Both the position numbers and the translations under genes were made by a program. A model generated the notes under the pieces. The model saw nothing but the letters and a program-made list of their open reading frames with translations, was not told the origin of the DNA and did not search any database. Shown here piece after piece: positions 11,908 through 24,841 of a stretch of DNA of 64,000 bases; position 1 is the first letter of the stretch; the number at the start of each line of letters is the position of its first letter. Source of the DNA: Paragyromitra xinjiangensis (Eukaryota; Ascomycota; Pezizomycetes; Pezizales; Discinaceae); assembly GCA_038503065.1 (NCBI GenBank), contig JBCAMK010000010.1, positions 372,001 through 436,000 on the forward strand, written 5' to 3'.

Positions 11908-12380
11908 CTATAGCATCATCCCACCCACCAATGCCCCTCCAGCCAACGCACCTCCAACCCCTACTCCCAACCCCACAACCCACACACCCCAACCTCCCCT
12001 CACTCTCACCCCCGCCCCCGACGTCCCCGTCTGCCTCACAATCCCCACCGTTCCCGTCTGCGTCCCCAGTCCTATCGACCCACTTGATGGCGTTGCAACA
12101 CTATCATACATTGTCGCAAACTGCTGTGTATAAATCGATGCTATACGTGTCGTTGCACCATCGGCAACGGTGGAAGTTATCCTACGAGCTATTAGTATCC
12201 AAAGAGAAAGAGAAAGAGCAGAGGGAGAAGGATAGAAGAGATATACCAAACTGTAGTAGGATCAGGAGGCCTATTAGACGTCGTGCTAGGGACTTCGACT
12301 ACACCCCCGCCAATACCTTGTGCAGAGGATGAGACAGCCTGGAGCAGCAAGAGAGCAGTAGTTGCGAGGATGAGATTCAT
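11908..12380 (-). CDS. KRE1-like small cell-wall protein, probably GPI-anchored
   Basis: Two exons, 12380-12247 and 12181-11908, with a 65-nt intron (GTATAT donor, TACTAAT branch site, CGTAG acceptor) give 135 residues. MNLILATTALLLLQAVSSSA is a signal peptide; an in-frame ATG 15 nt upstream (12395) is an alternative start. The conserved-looking core is TTVWITSTVADGATTRIASI, followed by YTQQFATMYDSVATPSSGSI and GLGTQTGTVGIVR. From memory this matches the Kre1 pattern (T-x-WVT, YTQ-F, SSGSIGLG-x-GTVG), a GPI wall protein linked to beta-1,6-glucan. The C-terminal 25 residues are Gly/Val/Ala/Leu with no charge (GVWVVGLGVGVGGALAGGAL), as expected of a GPI signal or membrane segment. The gene call is solid; the KRE1 assignment is moderate. 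Confidence 0.75.
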
Positions 12381-14141
12381 TATGATGAGGAGCACGGAGG
12401 TCAGTTCCTTAGGTTCGAAAAGGAGAGATTCTGTAGGGTGGAACTAGCGTGTTGGTGTTTGCTCGGGGGTGCGGAAAGGGGTGTATGTAGTTGGCGTCTC
12501 TAGTTTTTGGTATCGTAAGTGAGGGTTGAAGTGACGTATGTAATTCCCAGTGATAATTAAGGACAGAAAAGACAGTGATTTCCTCGTCTAGAGGAATTTA
12601 AGTTCAAAGAGCGTAGAAGTGTATGTGAATAAAAAGGGAGTTCCAATGAAGGTTATGTTCGGCCACGCCTTAGCTAAGGGGAGGGGGAGAAACACTGTAC
12701 ATTTAATCCCTGACATCGATATGTATGTCTCTCGATCTCTCCTGCAAGGTTGTCCCTCGGAACGTGGACGAACGGGCTACAAGCCCAGGCGTTCGCCCTT
12801 CTATTCCCTTAGCGATCTGGCGTGGCAGAATTACGATATTCCGGAAGTGGTGGAACAGCGGCGGCGTTCAGGTCATGCGATAGCGACGACGGCGAAGAGC
12901 AGATATGTTTAATTGAAGTTGTAAAGTTTCATCATCCATACTTTCGAACGGAAGGCAGCAGATTTTTGAGTTGGGCTGTTACAGACAGTGGGAATAAATG
13001 TAGTTGGCGATCCCATTAACGGCTCGACCTACCTTTTGGCTCTATAACCAATACTCCACTCGCCGCCTCCATCACAGCAGCTGACCAAGATGATATTTTC
13101 TTTCGACACTTATTTCAGATGCCGTCTATTGCCAAGAATCTCTAATATGTCCCAATATGGGAGATCTCATATGTCAGCATTATAGTTCCCAATTCGATGC
13201 TTTTAAGTGGGGGCCTTTATGAAGGTTATTTTGGTAGAGCTTTGCTAACATTCCCACGAGCTCGCGCGCTGTGTAGAGATTGCGGGTTCGCCGCCTTCAA
13301 CAAAGTACTTTCATAAATCTACTCCCCATAATATCTCTCCACGATTGGCCAAATCATGCCTAAGGTAAGTACGTACACTTACCTAACAAAATCCGATACA
13401 TACAACGAAGCCCACTTTTTGCACGGGCCCCTGGGCCGCAAACGATAGATTCGATGCCATTAATTCGTAGAACCCTTAAGAATACGTATAGACTTGGTGT
13501 TCCCAAAAATTTCCGATACTTGATTCGTACTCAAGGCCTCAAAATCAACTGTTTTGCTATTCTTGGCATTTTGTGTCTCACAAAAACCTTCCGGTGCATG
13601 AGGCTTTAGTAAATCCCAAACCTCAATTCAATCATTTCACTCCAAGCAATCCATCCTCGACTCAAGGCCAATGCTACAAACCCCATGCTGGATAACCCAT
13701 AGCCCCCTATCGCATCGCGAAGCGAACAAACCCCACATGCAGCCTAGCGCACAAATAGAGATCAAGGCACGCAGAAGCGAGATCTCGGAGATCTCCCGTG
13801 CCCGAGTCCGTGATCCAGGGCCATAACCAACAACCCTCACGATCACGATAAAGACATACACAAAAACCGCCAAACCGCCTCAATCTCTACCAATGAACGC
13901 GCCAATATCGCACCTGCGCCCCACATCTTCTCTATCTCTCCGAACCAAAGATCTCAATATGCACCGCCAGGACCCTGTTCCCAATCGCGTTAGAGTAGTG
14001 CGACGCTTGCCAACACGCCGCCGGCGCAGCGCTTGAGAACTTGAGAACAAAACCCCTGGAAAAACCCTTTTTGTTTACTTTCCTCCCTCCTCATACCTCG
14101 CCGCCTTATTACATACCTACCACCACCCATCAACTGCAAAT
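12381..14141. other. Intergenic, divergent promoters
   Basis: Separates the KRE1-like (-) and Smr (+) genes. A 97-codon open frame at 12619-12912 has no motif or codon bias. Otherwise nothing seen. Confidence 0.6.
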
Positions 14142-14894
14142 ATGTCATACCACATGAACCACCTCAGCCCACAAGGTCCACACCCACCCCTCCACCCTCC
14201 ACCTATACTAACACCCACCAGGCAGCTCCAGCACCCCCCACCACGGCGGCGCGACCGAAGCCGACGAAGTCGAATATGACCGTCTCCGCGGGCGTAATTC
14301 CCCCCTGCCACCACCCACACACAGCCTCTACTAACCCCCTCCAGTCGCTCGCGAAGAAGCGCAAAAACGCGGCCACTGTTTCGAGCGCTCCCGCGCAGCC
14401 TACGAAGCTGGCGATGGCGCAGCAGCCCACACGTTATCTGAGGAAGGGAAGCAGCATGGCGCAAATATGGACCGTTATAACGCGCAGGCAAGAGATTATA
14501 TCTTTAGGGCTAACAACGCGCATCAGCCGGCGGATACGATCGATCTGCATGGGTTGTATGTTGAGGAGGCGGAGGAGATATTGTCGAAGCGGATTCAGGC
14601 GGCGAGAGGGCGTGGGGAGAGTCATCTGAATGTTATTGTTGGGAAGGGGAATCATAGTGTGAATCATGTTACGAAGATTAAACCTGCGGTGGAGAAGTTG
14701 TGTAGGGATATGGGATTGCAGTTTGAGTATGATCAGGGGAATGCGGGGAAGATGGTTGTGAATTTGGGAGGTGCAGGTGGGAATGGCGGGCAGCAGCAGG
14801 GGTATCAGCAGGGTGGGAGATATCAGAAGCATAATCAGCAGCAGCAGCAGCATCAACAGCAGTACCCGCAGCAACAACAGCAACAACAATACCC

Positions 14895-14936
<42 letters not shown>

Positions 14937-15021
14937 ACCACCCAACGAATTGGAAGAGCTGGCGAAAAAAGCGGCACCTATATTCTTCAAGAAACTTCAG
15001 GCCTGTTGTATCATCATGTAG
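14142..15021 (+). CDS. Smr-domain protein with DUF1771 helix, polyQ tract and CaaX-like C-terminus
   Basis: Exons 14142-14175, 14222-14293 and 14345-15021 give 260 residues. Introns have TACTAAC and CTAACC branch sites, and phases match. After a short Ser/Gly start comes the DUF1771-type helical segment (EYDRLRGLAREEAQKRGHCF, then GDGAAAHTLSEEGKQHG). The Smr domain follows, with DTIDLHGLYVEEAEEIL (the LDLHG box) and VIVGKGNHS (the TGxG-like loop). Smr domains bind or nick nucleic acid and occur in translation quality-control nucleases; this gene's role is inferred only. A Gly-rich linker and a Gln run (about 14820-14940) lead to ELAKKAAPIFFKKLQ and then the end ACCIIM. CIIM fits a farnesylation CaaX box, with a second adjacent Cys that could be palmitoylated. 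Confidence 0.92.
14820..14940 (+). repeat. CAG/CAA trinucleotide tract coding polyglutamine
   Basis: In-frame mixed CAG/CAA codons inside the Smr gene, interrupted twice by Tyr-Pro. Length polymorphism between strains would be expected. Confidence 0.9.
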
Positions 15022-18000
15022 AACGTCGCCGTTTTTGTGGCCCTGGATCTTTTGGACTTTCTTTTTGTTTTACCGTTATATACCCATGCATGACGTGGTG
15101 CTCATGTCTTCATATTATTCGTTCCCACCGGAGAGGTGGGGTCCAGGGATGGATGACTAGGGCTTGAAGGATTTCTTACGAGCAAATACCCCACATATCC
15201 AGGTCCATCTGAGGTTCTCGGTCTATCAATGATTCTTTGGACAAGTTAATGTATGGGCTAGTGGATTACGATTTTGATGGGAGTTTAGCCAAGGAGGATT
15301 GAATTGTTGGTATATATGGAGATTTGGGTCAGTGGTGTTTATATATATTAAAGAGGATATCTGATGTCGTTTTATGGTTTCTTATACCCGAGTAACTAGA
15401 GATTGTGATCCCATAACGCTTTCTGCATAATCACGGAAAATCACTCAAGCTCCTCAACCGAATGACTATTTTAAACCTTGTCTAGTGGAGCCCATGAGGT
15501 CAGGCTACTAATTAGTACGAAACCTTATCGACGAGCTATATGGAGTACTCTTAAGTAAATTCTAATTTTAGCTAGGGGGTTTTATAATATTTTCCGTAAA
15601 ACTTCCTTCTTCCGTACTAGTAGGCGAATCACTACATGTAGTTGTCACTCTAGGGTTGCTACCAGTTCTACTAATTCTTTATACAGTACACCTACTCTAT
15701 TGCATTAGCTATAAATAATACTTCCAAACACTTAAGGCAACTCCTACTTGACCCAGGCAGTACGAGGATAACCCACAGCAGAGCAAACACACCCAAGGGT
15801 TTCTCCAAGCGCTTTCAAGAACCACACTTCCTAGGCTAGTTTAGGCCACCACATATGCCTTCCACCACAAATCACAATTAGTTTAATAATCCTATATATA
15901 TTTCTCTATATATAATTCTGCCTAAACTTTATCAAGATTTCTTCGCACCCTAGCACCTCAGTCCCCAACGCCTTTTACTCTCCGTAACCAACACTTCCAG
16001 CGACACCGTTGCATCCACTCAAACAGATTCCCAGCATTAACCTTGTTTTACCTTCACAATTTATATAGCCCCTATACTAAACGCTGTCTAAACTTTGTTA
16101 CATGCGCTACCATGTTTCACACTCCAACAACCTCATTCCTTGATCCACAGGTCTAGCTGACGTACCGTCATATACACTGCTACCAACAGAGATTATGTTA
16201 CGTCCAAGTGAGCTAAAACTCAAACTATTTCGGTTTCGTGATCCGCAACTGAGGAGTTGTCAGTGAAGCCCAATTGAGCAGGGGCAATGTAGTTAGCGCG
16301 AACTGCATGAGAAAGTATTTCTAGAGCAGGTAGGGGAGACTAGGCCGCCGGCGACGACTAAATTTAGTCGCGAGTGATTTTTTATGTTTTTCCTAGCCAA
16401 ACACCGGGGGTGTGGTTGTCGTGATTCCAACCTCCGAGTGCCCTGTGAGTGACAACCTATGAGCAAAATTCGGATTAACGAAGGACCGCTCTTCCCTCTC
16501 GAACCAGTGAGAGGCTGAAACCGTTATGATGCATTGAAACACCACAACACCCCGTATCAATAACACGAGTCTCCTCGACGAACGACGTATCGGCGCTTGA
16601 CGCGCGTTTACAGTTCCACAGTCTCCAGGGCAATGTTGGCACAAACACATTCGTGGCCACCTGTACGCCCGAATTGCTGCACCTCGCCAACCCGTTTTTA
16701 TTTCGAGTTCGCGCAGCACAGGCCCGTTGGCAATTGCAGCACTAACGCAATTGGGAAGTTTCATAGGCAGGGTCCTGGTGTTCCAAAGATCTCTGGTTCC
16801 AAAGGCGGGGGAAGGAAAAAAAGGTGGTACTTGGGTCACATATCGCTCTTTTTATCGACAGGTATGAAAGTGACGTGTCCTCGATCTGGTGGATCTTGTT
16901 CGTGCTCCGTGATGCTTTTCTTCACGTGGGATTGTCAAAGCGCGTGCGAGATGTCGCTGAGCCTCATCTTATTTTATTATGAGATGAGGGGAGTGCTACA
17001 CCCTATCGGAATAAATGACGTAGGGCAAGGGGAACTCCGAGGGGTGTAAGATCTTCTAGAAGGCTGTCGCAGAAGGTGTTTCTGTTGGTTGCATTTTTCG
17101 ATGTTGGTGGACAAGCAAATATCTGGTTGCTAGGCAAACCGTTGGAATTAATCATCACAGACGGTTTCATCCACCCAATTTTAGAAGCTCTAGCAGTGGG
17201 CTAGAAAGAGAAAACAACGTCCCTGAGTGATAGATGATGTTTCTAGACCTAACCCTGAAACTTCATCGACGATGGTGTGCCTTAGCACAGATCGATCTCA
17301 CTTGATAGCTCGGCAGCGGATGAATTCTTAGAGGCCGGGTTGAGCCCTACCCGGCCCCAAAAAGGCGGCCCCAATGCCGCTGGACCGGAAACGGCTCAAT
17401 ACAACTCAGTGATGGGCGAGTTCAGTAAACCGTGGGTCTCAGCTCGCGGATGGACTGTTATCCATGTTCAGAGCCAACCGGAAGAACAGAACTTCCGTTC
17501 CTGAATACGGGGCACTCGCTTAGCAGCTTATCACCACGGCGTTGTTGTATCGACATTCTGAACCCACTCGGGTCAGACTGCCTTAACTCCGGGTGAGCAC
17601 CAGGACGGATGGACTTAAAGGACCATACTGAATGACTCGGCCGGCTGCTTCGGGCTGTTTAAGGGAATCCCCGAACGAGTCGGAGAACGGTTCGAACGAA
17701 TTACTGCCTCCCGTAAAGCTGTACTGTCCATACGCGTGTGCAACCTGGCAGCAAGGGCCAATTAAACGAATCTGGACAACAGTCCTATTCTGTTATCGTA
17801 CACTCTCTATGGACACGCACGACCCCACCAACACGTGATAAGGCCGTCTCCGCTCGTCACTCGAAGGTTTTCACACTTGCTGCACGGCCACGCAGTCATT
17901 ATTCTACTTACATGTATGTATGTCTCGCCTTTCCTCCCCTCTCTCTCTCTCCCCATTCTTGGCTCCCCATTCAACGTGCTCTTATATGCGCCTCTGTCCT

Positions 18001-18147
18001 GCTCCAGCTCTGCTCAGATTCTCTCAGAGATCTTTAACCCAGAGGAGCACCCGCCACCCCTGTTACCGACCGTTGGAATCTGTGAGCAACGTCATCCCGG
18101 GTTATCTCAAAAGTTTCTCCTGCAGCCACACAACCCCATCTAACAAG
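15022..18147. other. Gene-poor 3.1-kb region upstream of the NAPE-PLD-like gene
   Basis: 15200-16390 is AT-rich with dense stops. 16390-17050 holds overlapping open frames on both strands (up to 150 codons) without recognisable motifs. 17333-17356 is a perfect hairpin. A CT-rich tract at about 17930-17960 is probably core promoter or leader. No gene is supported. Confidence 0.55.
17333..17356. other. Perfect 8-bp inverted repeat (hairpin)
   Basis: GGCCGGGT, an 8-nt loop, then ACCCGGCC. A strong GC stem about 0.8 kb upstream of the next start codon; role unknown. Confidence 0.6.
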
Positions 18148-20854
18148 ATGTCGAGCAGTGAGGGAATCATCGCGAACCTCTACAATGCTTCTGTAAACAC
18201 CCCAGAGAATCTCTCCGGTTCACCGGAGGATGTCGTCAATAAAAGTCATCACCTGAAATGTGGGAAAGGTTTCACGAATCCATGGCCTAGGTATATACCT
18301 GCTCGTTTTCGCTCAGTTATCACATGGCGCTTTCACTGTTCTGTTTCACTCCCCCACTTCACGCTTTGAGGTGTATCTTTGTTCCTTTTTCCTTTTCTTT
18401 TTCCTAGAAGTCGGAGAAGTTTGAAATCGAGCCGTTCTGACCTCACATCATCTTTGATAATGTAGTTGGAAGGCACCAGCGGCCATTGAAGGTATCAAGT
18501 ATTTCGCCAGGTAACCTCTTCCAGACCTTATCAATGATAAAGAGGGGAAGTCTCTAAAACTTCCAAAATAGCACTCGTCTCAACAAAAACTATAGTGGGG
18601 GGTACCACGGCAGTTCTATAGAAGATGCTACACCACCAGTTGTGACTCCTCAATTTCCGTCGACTCGCTCCACCGAATCCAAAGAATTCAAAGCAACATG
18701 GCTTGGTCATGCTTGCTTTTATGTCGAATTCCCTGGTGGTCTCCGTGCCCTGTTTGATCCAGTGTTTTCTCAGAGATGCAGTCCGGTGCAGTTCATGGGA
18801 CCGAGTAGGGTTACCAAAATGCCCTGCAAAATTGAGGAGCTTCCTGTGATAGACATTGTGGTCATCAGTCATAACCATTACGATCACATGGATTACCATA
18901 CCATAATGACGTTGAAGAAATGCCATCCCAACGTTTGGTTTTTTGTGCCCCTGGGAAATAAATCATGGTACGCTTATCCTCCAATGAATTTGCGATGAAG
19001 GCAGATCGCATGTGATAATTGTAACTGGGTTGACAAGGAGATCTGTGGTGTAGGTTTACCAGCTCAGGGATCCCAAATTGCACTGAAATGGATTGGTGGG
19101 ATGAGCGAGACCTAGTGCTCGCGCCAGCCCATTCCGAGTCCGCGCAGAATTCGTCAGAACGCAGACCTGAAGGTGCTGATTCGCCGCTGAAAGTAACGAC
19201 AGAACCTGCAGAAGAAGGAAGTAAAGCTAGGGAGATCACCGCAAGGATTGGATGTTTGCCTTGTCAACACATCAGCAACAGAGGCGTGCATGACCGAGGT
19301 TCTACCCTATGGTCGAGTTGGAGTGTCGAGAGTGGTGGAAAGAAACTATATTTTGCAGGGTGAGTTAGAGCTGAACTTTCATTTGCTCTTCAACTTTCTT
19401 TTGTCATTTAGGAATGAGCGTGTTGGTGGGGTGGGCGCTGGGACCGGTCCCCGGAGTACGCCGATTGTCTCGGGTGTCGGGAGTGATCGCGGATTCCCGG
19501 GGATCCCGTATTGCACGACTAAGCCCTACAGAAACGGGACTGATACAACCCAAAACCGAGAAACCAACTGGTTATTGGTAAGCCGCAAGCTATAGTTTGG
19601 GCTGTGGAGTATGGCGCGGCTTTCCGCTGCAGCTATCTGACCGTTTCCTTGCGCCGTTGGTTTAAGCGTATTTGGACATGTTGATTCGGTTGCAGGATCT
19701 GCCACAGAGTTCAGCTCCTCCTAGCTCTCTTTCGCATTAGTTTGATAATTAGTATTGTCAGACATTTTCCTTACTGTTGGAGATCTGCGACTATTATTTC
19801 CTAACACTGGACATGGAATTTTGAGGCACTTTACATATGCTAACCATGGTGTGATTTATGATCAACAGCGATACCGGGTACCGTGCAGTTCCACGGGTCC
19901 CACACGGTGTAGACGATTACGGCGAGGAATTTAAGGATCTCCCCGTTTGCCCGGCCTTCAAGCAAGTCGGAGAGTTGAGGGGTCCTTTTGACCTCGGGCT
20001 GATCCCAATAGGTGCCTACTGGCCAAGATGGTACGTTTACCCCCCATCCCTCAACTCGTATCGGAGTTTTCTATAATATTCCATTACTCCGCCGTTTCCC
20101 TATGTTTGATCTTTGCCGGGCACATGGGCAATCCCAGAAGCTCTGCTTCAGCTCTATGCACTTCATGTGCCATGTATGGATTACCTATGTATGAACTTGG
20201 AGGTAGATGCGCTGCAGCATCGCCTGATGATACCAAAGTTACGGCTCAGTCGGGAATCTTTGGAAGATCGCAAGAAATCGCTCGTGTGGCGGAAGTGGGC
20301 CAGGAAATCAGAACACCTGTATTTCCTTTTTTCTACTTGTCCTTTTATCTTCTACATAATTGTCACAGGCACGGACGTTTGGCTAGAGAGATATTTTGGT
20401 TTCGCTAACATGATTGGGTAATGCTCTAGGTTTATGAGTCCGATGCACGCAAGCCCCTATGATTCTGTTCGTATTTTTGTCGAAACAAAGTGCAAGAAAG
20501 CTATTGGGATGCACTGGGGTGAGTCACCTGGCCCTCCCTTTTGGATTTAATATTACCTCTTCCATATCATATTGGCGTCGCTGTTGCCTAAGTTGGGAAC
20601 ACTACTGAGCACTCATGTACATGCCTACCCCGCATTTCATTGATGTTTCTGGGCCCACGCGTCATCGGGTGGGGGGTGTAAATTCTGGGGTTTATGAGAC
20701 TAATTATTTCGCGCTTGTGGTAGGAACTTGGGTTTTGACCGATGAACCAGTGATGGAGCCACCAGTGGTGTTGAAAGAGGCCTTGAAGAAGGATGGAATC
20801 GCAGAGGAAGGAGTGTTCGATGTGCTTGACATCGGGGAGAGTAGGGAATATTGA
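18148..20854 (+). CDS. NAPE-PLD/Fmp30-type metallo-beta-lactamase phospholipase D
   Basis: Predicted N-acylphosphatidylethanolamine-hydrolysing phospholipase D, a zinc metallo-beta-lactamase-fold enzyme releasing N-acylethanolamine from NAPE. The yeast homologue is mitochondrial Fmp30. Exons: 18148-18290, 18466-18510, 18572-18967, 19054-19359, 19869-20030, 20430-20518, 20724-20854; all phases match, 423 residues. Visible motifs: [16 protein letters not shown] near the N-terminus, [20 protein letters not shown], the zinc site [10 protein letters not shown] (His163, His165, Asp167, His168), [40 protein letters not shown] with the metal Asp, and [20 protein letters not shown] with a further His. 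The C-terminus [20 protein letters not shown] is typical. Introns 4 (509 nt), 5 (399 nt) and 6 (205 nt) are far longer than most in this window. No clear mitochondrial targeting sequence was recognised. Confidence 0.92.
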
Positions 20855-23800
20855 AAATAGGACTATTGTCACACCGTGGGACGGGAGTGAGGTGAGAAAT
20901 AAACATCTCACGATAAGGGGGGGTTGTCTTAACCGCGGTTACACACTTTTGTTAATTTACCTATTGTGTCTGGATGTGGGAATCGCGATCAGAATCGGGG
21001 ATGGTCTTGTGCTCGGAGGTTTCTAAGAAAGGGGGTTTTAGCAAGCAATCAAGTATGCTTGTAGCCCGGCTGTATAAGAATTCTGTGTAATTTATGGAGA
21101 GATGAGGGGATGAGTATGGAAGGGGGGGGTGATGGAGGAGTTCCCGGAGGACATCATCTATCTGTCCTTCGGGATCAATCGATGAGGGCGTTGTTTCCGG
21201 GAGCCAAGAATAATGACAAAATTGCACTTTACGCGCGCACGCGAGTCCATCTTGCCTTGCCTGGCTTTGAGAGGGGAAAGATCTACCTCGGTTGAAGTCG
21301 ATGGAAAAACAGAAGTCGGGACGAAAATGGGAAATAACGTTCGGTTCACTCATCATCGATTCCGAGCCCCAAAATCCATGAAAAAGGTGTGGGAAATCGA
21401 AGCATCAGTTTCATGGGTCATTTCTACCTTTTCTCTCGATTCCCGAGAGAAGAGCAACATCATAAGACCGGGAGAAATGGGGGCCATGGGTTATATCCTG
21501 TTCGCCGAAGGGGTGTTGAAGTTAGTAGAAACAAGCCCAGTTTGCGAGGGCTTCTTGGGTTTTGATGATCGCCAGCCGTCGCCGGGACAAGCAGTCGTGT
21601 TAACAATCTTGTTTGGATTGTTGGTTTGGATTGTGTAGTAAATAGAGGCTGATAGTTCAGACGGTCCAGTCACATTGTCCCTGTCAATTTTTTATTTTTG
21701 TAACCCGATCTTTTTGTTTTTTCTGAACGATATGGAGTTACGCCGCAGCTTGTGAAGGCCGCATGACTTTATCACGTTCGGACCAGGAGAAGAGACTCAA
21801 AATGTGATTGAACAAGGTCAGCAGAGCCGGGGGCAACGCTGAGAAGGGGTGTCGCATTTCCATTTCCATTTTCTGGTCTTAGTACAGTTTTATTTGAATT
21901 TTTACTCAGGATCACACTAGAATTTTTGTTTTTTTTGCTCTCGTCTTAGTATACTTGATTGCTTTTTGCTGCTCTCGTGCAAGGGGAAGACACTTCGTTC
22001 GTCGGTTTCTGAGTGAGAATTCTCGAAGTGGGGGGGGGAGGGGGGAGAAGAAAGGTACGTATGCAGACTAGGCCAAGGCGATAATTACAGTTGCAGGCAG
22101 CGGGGTAGTATGGAGTACATCATACAGAAGGTGGAATTTATATGAACTTTTTCGGAAACATCCAGCTTCGAGGTTCTCAGTTTTCCGGTTGCCTGCAATA
22201 ATCATCCCTTCCTTCCGCTCGATTCTCCCCCTTCTCCCACATTCCATTCCACAGCCCCCCCCCTCCCCTGTCAATGTTCACACACACCTTTTTTTTTTTC
22301 CCTCTTGTTTTATAGTGACATCCCGGCGATTCGATATGTACTCTATATTCCTCTCTCACCAGTTGCCGGGGCAGAGCGAGAAAGCCGTTCGATTTGCGTC
22401 TGGTTCGATTCGATAACCGGTTGCTGTTGCCTATTGGCCTTGATCCATTTCTCTTGGACGCGCTGCTATGCTATGCTATGCAATCGGAATCGCGATTTGA
22501 CGCTGAAGATCGAGGGGGATATTTTTCGAGGATGAATCTATATAGTTAGGATTTGGCGAGCACGGTTTCCTATTGTGGTATTCTGTGTACTCTCCCAGGA
22601 CGATTGTTACTGTGAAAGGAAGCAAGAGGAAAAAAAGGGCGCTTCTGTGTTTGGTTTGAGTTTGTAATACCTACCCTGATGTAGGTCAAGTTTTTGGTGT
22701 GTGGGTGTGGGGGGAGGGAGATGTGAGGTCCATTCCCCGGGGGGAAAATCGTGAACGCGAACGGGAGTCCCGCGGGTTTCGTATGTATCCTGTGCGCCGC
22801 GCATTTGACATGAAATGCGTGGTGTGTGTGCAAGTCGCGTAAATCATCGCTCTCACTCGTTATCGCCGCGCCCTGCGATTGTGGTTTGTTTACATGTTTA
22901 TTTGAGAACTCGCGCGCGCTCCCTTTCCTTACTTCGATTGATTACGATGATGATGATGTTATCATTCCTCTTTGACCCCCTCCCCTTTTTATCTTCTTTT
23001 TCCCCTGTTTGGCCGGGCTGGTCCAGCACCGCAGCAAAAGAGTGAGTCCCTGGAACGGGTTTTTTTTTTGTGATCTTCTGTCTGTCACCCACACGCCATT
23101 TTCAGGTCTGGCCTGAAACGCAATCGCAACGAGAGCAACTGCCAAGTTTAGGACCTTGTGTCTCAGAAGAGTAGGAAAAAGGAAGGAAAAAAAAACGAGG
23201 GTCAGGTCAGCTATTCTCGGGCTTTTTTTTGGTACCCAGCTTCCCGGCAATTGTATTGTCTGACGGAATTTTCATTCTGTTTAATCTTACGGGACCCTGT
23301 TGATTTTCCAACTCCTTCTACGCTGGTTCTTTCTCGTGTTCCTCCTGATATCATACGCAATACATGAGCCGAAGAGAAGAAGAAAAAAAAAAGAACAGGC
23401 ATGACCATGTTTCGTAAGAGCTGCCTGGGCGTCCTGTCCGACTGACTGCGGCCGGCGCAATACTGGCCGGCTAATTGGTCGGCCGACTGTGCGGGTGTGT
23501 GCCAGGGAGATAAGGGAGGATGGATTGGGGGGGGGATGGGGAGATGGATGGATGAATTTATGAGATGGTGGTAGAGGAAATGGGTGGTCTGGTAGGGCTC
23601 TCTGCCTCTGCATATGCCGCAAGAAATGTGCAGAATAAAAAAAGGGAAACTTCCCCCCCACCTCGTTCCACCCCCCCTCGAGTGGTCCCCCTTTCTCCGT
23701 TCCCGCATCAGTACGAGCACTCGACCGTCCGTCCGAGTTCCTGCTTTCCCTTTTATCGTTCTACGCCCCCCCCCCATCATCTCCTTCCTCTGTGTTTGTT

Positions 23801-24841
23801 TATAGCGGTGTTTATGCGTCATAATATGTTAACGCGACAACAAAACAAAAACAACATACTGCTGCTGCTGCTGCCTGCTCCTACTTCTGACTCTATTGTC
23901 TCCTGTCTGACATTGCTGCCTGCGCTGTTCTGATTGCTGTCGCTTTTCCGTACCTGACATAAGGAAGATCCGCATCTGAATTCTAGTGTGCGCGCTGGTG
24001 CCTGGTCCTCCTGCGGTCTAACCTATCGATAACCACCCCCCCCCGTCTACTTTTGGCTTTGCGTTTTATTTTAAACCTGCGGGCTGTGAACTCGGCTCCA
24101 GCTCATCGGAGAAACACGGATTTCTCTTTTAACCGCGCCCCGCGAACTTTATCGAATTAAATCGTATCTTAAATACAGTTTGTTTGTTTGAGGGTGAGAG
24201 CTGTGCCAGGTGGAAGCGGCGAGAAGAGGGACGAAGGAGGGAGGAGAAACGGCAAAAAAAAGCAGTGCAAGGCATAAAAAGTCAAAAACAGAGTGGTATG
24301 TACGTCTTGAAGGGGGGGAGGGGGTTGTTTTTTCATCCTTTTTTTTCTTTGCCGCCCGCTGGGATCAGACAGTGATTGGCTGGATGGGAAGTTGCAGGCA
24401 GTTGATGGGCATTGGGAACTCGTCACCGGGCCGCAGCAACTTACTTACTCAACGACAGTCACGCTAACTGATCCCTCAGATCATTGAAATATAACAACGG
24501 CGCTGGGACTAGCATTTCCGCTCGCTGCATATACATACACACACGCACATCGCATCACCTCATACTACCTGCCTACATAAACTTACTTCTATAGTTTATT
24601 GATCGCGTAAGTCGTACTTGAACACTGGCTCGCTTCCTTTTTCGCGGGTTCGGGTTGATGCTAATTCCCTTCCGTTCATCATCAGGTATCATCCACAGCA
24701 GGCTCACTAATACTATCATCGCTGCTACCACTGGCCCCATTACGTTGATACTACTACTTAACATCATCTATTAACACAGCAACAATCACTGTACACACAC
24801 CAAACTAAAAACCCATCAACAGACGGTGAATCGAGGCCGAA
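20855..24841. other. 4-kb intergenic and presumed long leader of the DUF4238 gene
   Basis: No gene supported. 20855-21660 has moderate open frames (141 codons at 21213-21638, with a hydrophobic end) but no motif. 21900-24600 is full of pyrimidine runs on the + strand alternating with purine runs, plus a CTG run near 23860. This pattern is common in long fungal promoters and 5' leaders, so transcription may start well upstream of 24842. Confidence 0.5.

Noticed and set aside
13260..13310. GCGGGTTCG-like T-arm fragment suggesting a second tRNA
   Set aside because: No matching acceptor, D-arm or anticodon stem around it.
16393..17049. Opposing frames of about 150 codons
   Set aside because: The frames overlap on both strands, have no motifs and no intron structure.
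21213..21638. 141-codon frame with a hydrophobic C-terminus
   Set aside because: One hydrophobic stretch at the end is weak evidence; no start context, family or splice signals.
23211..23822. 203-codon frame on the minus strand
   Set aside because: Low-complexity reading of purine/pyrimidine runs, no domain, no splice context. It lies in the presumed leader or promoter of the 24842 gene.
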